This document shows positions 59,671-64,000 of a stretch of 64,000 nt of DNA, piece by piece. This DNA is from Pseudomonadota bacterium (GTDB taxonomy: Bacteria > Desulfobacterota > SM23-61): positions 32,029 through 96,028 of the forward strand of contig JAHJQK010000142.1 in NCBI GenBank assembly GCA_018819135.1, in the 5' to 3' direction. Each line of letters begins with the position of its first letter. Positions within the stretch are counted from its first letter, which is position 1. A program made the position numbers and the translations under genes. A model generated the notes under the pieces. The model had not been told where the DNA came from, made no database searches, and worked only from the letters and a program-made list of their open reading frames with translations.

Positions 59671-59692
59671 TCGATTTTAGTTATGGTATAAT
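59665..59692 (+). promoter_or_regulatory. Candidate promoter of the minor pilin operon
   Basis: TATAAT at 59687-59692 is preceded by TGG, an extended -10, with TGGTCA (59665-59670) 16 nt upstream as a weak -35. The -35 hexamer is the last six bases of repeat C. Between here and 59824 is a leader with a CCCCGGCAGG-type hairpin and a 25-codon frame that is probably not a gene. Confidence 0.4.
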
Positions 59693-59823
59693 TTTAATTC
59701 TGGGGCGATGAAAATGAAAAAAATTTCTGGCCTCGTCATTTCCGCCCTTGCCTATGCGGGGGTAACCCCGGCAGGAGTGACATAGAGAACGGAAATAAAA
59801 CAGGTCTCAAAAGGGAAGGGAAG

Positions 59824-60240
59824 ATGCAAAAGGGGTTCACCCTTGTTGAACTTCTAATAGCTATTGCAATAGCGGCTATTCTTGCAGCTATAGCTATACC
59901 GCATACGGGCACCATTGTAAATACTTATAGATTAAATGGTGCTGCAAGAGTGGTCTGGAGTGATTTACAAAATGCCAAGATGACGGCAGTGAAAGAGAAC
60001 AAGAGTGTAAAGGTTAATTTTAGCACTCCCTCTTATAATTTTGTCAGGGTTGAGACAAGCGAAGTAATATTCACAAGGAACCTTGCAAATGACTACCCTA
60101 ATGTTACCATCAGCAGTAGCGGTGGCAGCACAACATTCAACAGCAGGGGCATGGCAGATTCCACAACTATTACCGTAGGTCTATCTTCCAAACAAAAGAA
60201 GTTTACAATAGCATGGACAGGCAGGATACAAAGCTTATGA
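59824..60240 (+). CDS. GspH/FimT-type minor pilin
   Basis: A 138-residue prepilin. MQKGFTLVELLIAIAIAAIL is a type IV prepilin signal with cleavage after Gly4 and Glu at mature position 5. The rest is a beta-rich pseudopilin domain of the GspH/FimT kind. It has AAGGGAAGGGAAG just before the start. It is first of a four-gene operon and would prime pilus assembly at the inner membrane. Confidence 0.88.
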   Translation: MQKGFTLVELLIAIAIAAILAAIAIPHTGTIVNTYRLNGAARVVWSDLQNAKMTAVKENKSVKVNFSTPSYNFVRVETSEVIFTRNLANDYPNVTISSSGGSTTFNSRGMADSTTITVGLSSKQKKFTIAWTGRIQSL

Positions 60241-60626
60241 GGCTAAAGTATTTTTCAGATAAAAAAGGATTTACCCTTATTGAATTGCTGATAGCGATGC
60301 TTATTCTTGCGATAGGGCTGATGGCAGTTGCGGGTCTTCAAGTTACAGCAATACGGGGTAATGCCTCGGCAAAGTGGGTAACCGCTGCCACCACCTTTGC
60401 TGAAGAAAAAATGGAGAAATTTAAAAGCAAGGGCTTTTCAGATTCAGACTTGACCAATACGGACTGGACTACGCCGGAACCTATACCGGGTGCTGATAAT
60501 TTTTCAAGGCAATGGAAGATTACAGAACCTGCTGCAGGCAATCTCAAATTAATTGAGGTGCGTGTAATTTGGTCAGCTATTGGTGTAAGCAAACAGGTTG
60601 ATATTTCTTCATACGTGGCGAAATGA
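60237..60626 (+). CDS. PilV-like minor pilin
   Basis: A 129-residue prepilin from the ATG at 60237, which overlaps the fimT stop as ATGA. The signal KKGFTLIELLIAMLILAIGL is followed by MAVAGLQVTAIRGNASAKW, the usual PilV pattern. The C-terminal domain is small. It is coupled to the next gene by another ATGA overlap. Confidence 0.85.
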   Translation: MRLKYFSDKKGFTLIELLIAMLILAIGLMAVAGLQVTAIRGNASAKWVTAATTFAEEKMEKFKSKGFSDSDLTNTDWTTPEPIPGADNFSRQWKITEPAAGNLKLIEVRVIWSAIGVSKQVDISSYVAK

Positions 60627-61351
60627 GGAAGGTGTCCGATCATAAAGGCTTTACGCTCATTGAGCTATTGATATCAATGGCGATACTGGGGCTTGTGCTT
60701 GCTGCGCTTACATCCCTTTTTACAGGCACTAATAGGATTTATTCAGCGCAGAGCCTGGTTGTAACAATGCAGGGTAATGCGCGGGCGGCGGTGGACTTTA
60801 TTACGAGGACAATGAAAGGCCTCTCCACTACTACAGATATTAATGAAACCGCATGTACCAGCAGCATCACGTTTACAAACACAGAGGATTTTGGAAGGCC
60901 CACCGGAAGCAGTTCAACAACCCTGATTGATAACACAAAAAGCTGGACCGCAGATGGATGGAAGAATTTCAGGGTTACTATCACTGCGGGCACAGGGAGC
61001 GGCCAAACATCGATAATCAGCTCTAATACTGCGACTCAGCTTACTGTAAGCAGTAGTTGGACAACAGTTCCAGATAACACTTCAGATTATAGGATACTGT
61101 CAAGAAACGCATTTTCAATATCAGGCAACACATTAAACTACGCAAGAAACGCGAGTTCCGCTACTTCTCTCGCAGAAAATATTACCTGTTTTACCCTTCA
61201 GAGGTATAAGAGTGACGGCTCTTTAGCAACAAGCTGGACAGACACAGCGGGAATAAATATTACCATTTCTGCGGAAACATCGACCCCAAGACCCGATACT
61301 GGAACTAAGGGAACCTTTACCCTCACGTCATCTGTTGATTTGAGGAATTGA
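60623..61351 (+). CDS. PilW-like minor pilin with inserted beta segment
   Basis: A 242-residue prepilin with signal HKGFTLIELLISMAILGLVL. Residues about 98-160 (LIDNTKSWTADGWKNF, then GTGSGQTSIISSNTATQLTV) form a Ser/Thr-rich segment that I associate from memory with phage-tail and surface proteins; it is not a usual part of PilW. The end is a standard PilW-type domain. It is coupled to pilV by ATGA and lies 12 bp before pilX. Confidence 0.82.
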   Translation: MRKVSDHKGFTLIELLISMAILGLVLAALTSLFTGTNRIYSAQSLVVTMQGNARAAVDFITRTMKGLSTTTDINETACTSSITFTNTEDFGRPTGSSSTTLIDNTKSWTADGWKNFRVTITAGTGSGQTSIISSNTATQLTVSSSWTTVPDNTSDYRILSRNAFSISGNTLNYARNASSATSLAENITCFTLQRYKSDGSLATSWTDTAGINITISAETSTPRPDTGTKGTFTLTSSVDLRN

Positions 61352-61363
61352 GCAGGAAATATT

Positions 61364-62893
61364 ATGAGAAGTAAAAAGACAGATAAACACATTATACATG
61401 ACGAGCAGGGGATTGCTTTAATTACAGCCCTTCTTATGCTTCTAGTAATTACAGCAATGGGAATTGCTGCAACAAATCTATCTATAGTCGAGGGTTGGCT
61501 TTCTGCTAATTATCGTTCTTCAAAACAGGCATTTCATGTTGCAGAGGCAGGCCTTGAGCTGATGAAGTATTATCTTCGAAATGATGCAAACACAGATTCT
61601 TCTGGGTGGAGCAATCAGACTTTTAATTTCCCTCCAGGAGCTATTACCGTTACCGCGGCACCAAGCACCTCGTACTACCCTGTTACCATTGCAAGTAATA
61701 CCATCAATGTTGGAGGCGCCACAGGGATTTTTACGATCAAACTGAAAAATATAAAGTCCGGCGCAACATTTAATGATGATGAGATCATTGTGGAATCTAC
61801 AGGAACAATCGCAGGTGCAACTGCCGTCATTGAAGCATATCTCAAAATGAAAGATTATGGGGCATGGAATAATGCGATATTTGCCGGTAGTAGTGCATCC
61901 GGTACAACGATAAAAGGAAATGCTGATATAAGAGGTTCTATGCACATATTGGGGACAGGATTAAAACCAACAGATTATGCTGTTAACATGTCAGGTGGCG
62001 CTATTATAGGAAATAACTATAATGACATGCATACATCATTAAAGGCGTTGATACCATCCATCGGTTCGCCTGAAAGCCTTGATGCAGAATTACGGGTTAA
62101 ACATGGTAAAGTAGGATTAAGCGGCGCCGCAACTGTTGGGCGGCCAGAGACTACCTCAAGCAACAAGGATACTGTTTCAGGCACTTATGTAACAGATGGT
62201 TTTGGCGGAACTGCCGGATTATCAAGCGTCTATTCAGATAATGGGACTGGCCATGCCTACGATCTGGGCGATGATATAAGTTTCCCATCATTGAATAATC
62301 CATATACCGATCCCACAACAGGCACTTATTACGCTACTTATGCCGCTTTTTTGACAGCAAAGGCGTATGTGTATACCGGGGATTTGGAGATCAGCGGTAA
62401 TACTCCAACTATTACAATAGGCGATGCTAGAGGCTCGATATCGTGGGATAAAACAACAGGCACTTTAACGATTTCTGGATTACTAAAGGTTGTTGGTAAG
62501 ATAGATTTGGCGAATAAAAACAACCCAGTGACTTATAACGGCAAAGGGACTCTGTATTCAACACAGAGCGTTTACATCCATGACAACCTGCTTCCTTCTT
62601 CAGGTTTCCCGGCAACAAACGCCATGGGGCTTATAGCAACCCAGGATATAGAGATAGCAACAGGGGCAGGAGAATCTCACCTTAAGGCTGCTGGAGCCTT
62701 TTATGCCGAAGGCAAGATAGTGTCAGGAAAGCAAAACGAGATATTAGGCACCTTCGTTTCCAACTACTTTGATATGGGCAGTCAGGTGCCATCTATCTAT
62801 CAAGTGCCGTCTCTTGCCAGGAACTTACCCCCATTCATGCCGGGAGGTAATCCAAGTTATGTTGTTACTGTAAAATCATGGAGGGTTAAGTAA
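61364..62893 (+). CDS. PilX-like pilus assembly protein
   Basis: A 509-residue protein whose N-terminus EQGIALITALLMLLVITAMG and FHVAEAGLELMKYY match PilX_N. The mature position 5 lacks Glu, as in the GspK/PilX class. The long C-terminal part is rich in Gly, Thr and Ser with repeated short strands, as in surface-exposed beta structures. The typical next gene, pilY1, is missing; instead transposase and regulator fragments follow on the opposite strand. Confidence 0.82.
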   Translation: MRSKKTDKHIIHDEQGIALITALLMLLVITAMGIAATNLSIVEGWLSANYRSSKQAFHVAEAGLELMKYYLRNDANTDSSGWSNQTFNFPPGAITVTAAPSTSYYPVTIASNTINVGGATGIFTIKLKNIKSGATFNDDEIIVESTGTIAGATAVIEAYLKMKDYGAWNNAIFAGSSASGTTIKGNADIRGSMHILGTGLKPTDYAVNMSGGAIIGNNYNDMHTSLKALIPSIGSPESLDAELRVKHGKVGLSGAATVGRPETTSSNKDTVSGTYVTDGFGGTAGLSSVYSDNGTGHAYDLGDDISFPSLNNPYTDPTTGTYYATYAAFLTAKAYVYTGDLEISGNTPTITIGDARGSISWDKTTGTLTISGLLKVVGKIDLANKNNPVTYNGKGTLYSTQSVYIHDNLLPSSGFPATNAMGLIATQDIEIATGAGESHLKAAGAFYAEGKIVSGKQNEILGTFVSNYFDMGSQVPSIYQVPSLARNLPPFMPGGNPSYVVTVKSWRVK

Positions 62894-62938
62894 AACTGGT
62901 TTCTTTTCCCTTTTAGCATCTTAATCAATTAGTAACGT

Positions 62939-63217
62939 TCAAAAGTTGGGGCAAAGGTTAATTTCGACGGTTTGGATGTGAATATTGAAATGATCTTTGA
63001 TTCCCAGTTTCTCTTGCCAAAATTGTTCCCATTTATCCTTTGTGTATTGCTTGATCATGATCATTTTCGACAGATTTGCGACGGCGATGTCCGACCATCC
63101 CCAGGCGATCCTCTTGAGGCGGCGTCCGATTTCCCGGAATACCCGCTCCAGGAGAGAGGTAGTTTTGGGGGCAATCACACCCGGGGGGGGATGGGGGACG
63201 TTGCTCAAAAACTTCAA
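62939..63217 (-). pseudogene. Transposase C-terminal fragment
   Basis: This 92-residue frame reads TTSLLERVFREIGRRLKRIA and GWSDIAVANLSKMIMIKQYT, which looks like the C-terminal end of an IS transposase (helical region after the DDE core). The catalytic part is absent and I see no terminal inverted repeats, so the element is dead. The family is uncertain. Confidence 0.5.
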
Positions 63218-63219
63218 AA

Positions 63220-63465
63220 TTATTTCACGCCCTCTTCTTTCCTAATGGCCATGGCAATGGCTGAGGCCCCTACCCCTAAATGGCGGGCAATCTCCGCCAT
63301 GGGAATTCCCATCTCCCGATTCATGCGATACGCTAACTTCTTTCTCAACTCCGCTACCTTTCTCCTTTGGCTCCCTTCCCCAAGTTCTTCTTCCTTCACC
63401 CCTGCTTCCGCACACATCTTTTTTATCACCTGTTCAACTAAGCCCTTCCTCTTTTTGTGCCGCAT
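63220..63465 (-). pseudogene. DnaA-C/HTH-like fragment
   Basis: An 81-residue frame with RRKVAELRKKLAYRMNREMG and IPMAEIARHLGVGASAIAMA, a helix-turn-helix like the C-terminal domain of DnaA or of REP-associated Y1 transposases. The rest of such a protein is not present in frame. It overlaps the receiver fragment and abuts the transposase fragment, so it is probably a remnant. Confidence 0.45.
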
Positions 63466-63715
63466 TTGCGAGATTCATAAAAGAAGATAAACGCCCTTCT
63501 TTTCCTTGCAAGACGATTAAGGCGCAAGTCACGGAGATTGACCTGCGCCTTATTTTTTGCCAAAACGGGAGGCAATCTTGTTCTGCCTTGCGCCTCAAAG
63601 CTTCGCTTCCCTTTCCCACGGCCTGGACTTCATAACCTTCCCGCTTCAGGATCAAGGAAAGCATGTGGCGCATGGACCCATCGTCATCAACGATTAATAT
63701 TTTTTTCTGTTCCAT
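63434..63715 (-). pseudogene. Response regulator receiver fragment
   Basis: The first 40 residues (KKILIVDDDGSMRHMLSLIL, then KREGYEVQAVGKGSEAL) are a receiver N-terminus with the acidic pair. After about 63595 the sequence stops resembling a receiver; the phosphorylated Asp, Thr and Lys motifs are missing. A terminator-like hairpin lies within the rest. Confidence 0.7.
63519..63559 (+). terminator. Terminator-like hairpin
   Basis: TAAGGCGCA (63519-63527) pairs with TGCGCCTTA (63545-63553) over a 17-nt loop, followed by six T residues. It would end a plus-strand transcript, possibly that of the pilin operon 630 bp upstream. Confidence 0.5.
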
Positions 63716-63765
63716 TTTTATCTCCGAAAAGACTATTCACCGCAGAGCAAGATCCAAGTTATAAA

Positions 63766-63937
63766 TTAGCCACAGAGGGCACAGAGATCACAGAGTTTTA
63801 AAAACGCTGATTAAGGATAAATAAAGAATACGCGTTAAGCGCCCAAAATTAATGAAGATGCTAAAAGGTGCCAAAAAGGAATTTCCTATACTATCAAGTT
63901 ATAAAGTAGCCACAGAGGGCACAGAGATCACAGAGGT
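63766..63937. repeat. Two direct half-copies of repeat B end, plus partial repeat A
   Basis: TAGCCACAGAGGGCACAGAG begins at 63767 and again at 63907, both after AGTTATAAA and in the same direction. Between them at 63869-63898 is the right end of repeat A (CCAAAAAGGAATTTCCTATA). The window end from 63716 to 64000 holds no gene that I can see. Confidence 0.65.
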
Positions 63938-64000
63938 TTTAAAACTAAAAAGATATTGTGCAAAAACTAAGGCATGGGGAATCCTGCTTCGAATCTCGCT

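Noticed and set aside
59702..59790. Short 25-codon frame with a signal-like start in the pilin leader
   Set aside because: It runs into repeat-like hairpin DNA and has no conserved feature; probably chance.

Overview
The window looks like a chromosomal piece of a strictly anaerobic, metabolically versatile bacterium. The lineage is probably deltaproteobacterial in the broad sense (Desulfobacterota-like). This is inferred from gene content only: iron-sulfur flavoproteins of the GltD and AprA-like types, a four-part 2-oxoacid:ferredoxin oxidoreductase, several CaiB and Cat-type CoA-transferases, a LarA-type racemase, a B12-dependent ribonucleotide reductase and DUF2889/DUF169 proteins. No rRNA or classical taxonomic marker is present.

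Layout. (1) 1-12.6 kb, minus strand: a catabolic block. It reads SDR dehydrogenase, oxidoreductase gamma, GltD-like flavoprotein, alpha, beta, MFS transporter, then UxaA-N/UxaA-C lyase, CaiB CoA-transferase, Fe-alcohol dehydrogenase, a ferredoxin-domain protein and an unknown. It fits uptake of a hydroxy-acid, dehydration to a 2-oxoacid, and ferredoxin-linked oxidation to an acyl-CoA. (2) 12.8-27.3 kb, plus strand: a worn defence and mobility island. It holds a broken patatin fused to a PIN toxin, a 5'-truncated SNF2 helicase with DUF3883, an ORF6N protein, a wHTH-RadC protein, a type I restriction system whose HsdR has lost its helicase core, a HigBA-type toxin-antitoxin pair inside that operon, an unrecognised translationally coupled operon ending in a chimeric AAA ATPase, a DUF433/PIN pair cut short, and a DUF499 tail. 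The helicase, the ATPase tail and the DUF499 tail look like scattered remains of one DUF1156-DUF499-helicase defence module. (3) 27.6-38.3 kb, plus strand: acyl-CoA transferase, two DUF2889 proteins, PHP protein, a DUF169-CoaE fusion, gene fragments, an MBL hydrolase, LarA and NrdJ, with a response regulator on the minus strand. (4) 38.3-46.2 kb, mostly minus strand: an internally deleted alanine dehydrogenase, a HAD hydrolase, a GltD-like/AprA-like redox pair, an HD protein and a BrnTA-type pair. (5) 46.2-59.3 kb: tRNA-Leu and tRNA-Ala, CoA-transferase, aldo-keto reductase, MFS, YggS, Maf, YjbQ, UvrD, a putative metalloprotease and an IspH-UbiA fusion. (6) 59.5-64 kb: a minor pilin operon followed by mobile-element and regulator fragments.

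Two themes stand out. First, at least seven genes are joined at abrupt internal breakpoints, several of them in frame. This is either advanced gene decay by short-homology deletion or assembly chimerism, and read mapping would separate the two. Second, intergenic DNA is crowded with at least three dispersed families bounded by inverted repeats. One family carries an optional 33-bp insert that forms a perfect hairpin, and another has been read into the C-terminus of Maf. All family names come from recalled motifs; no search was run.
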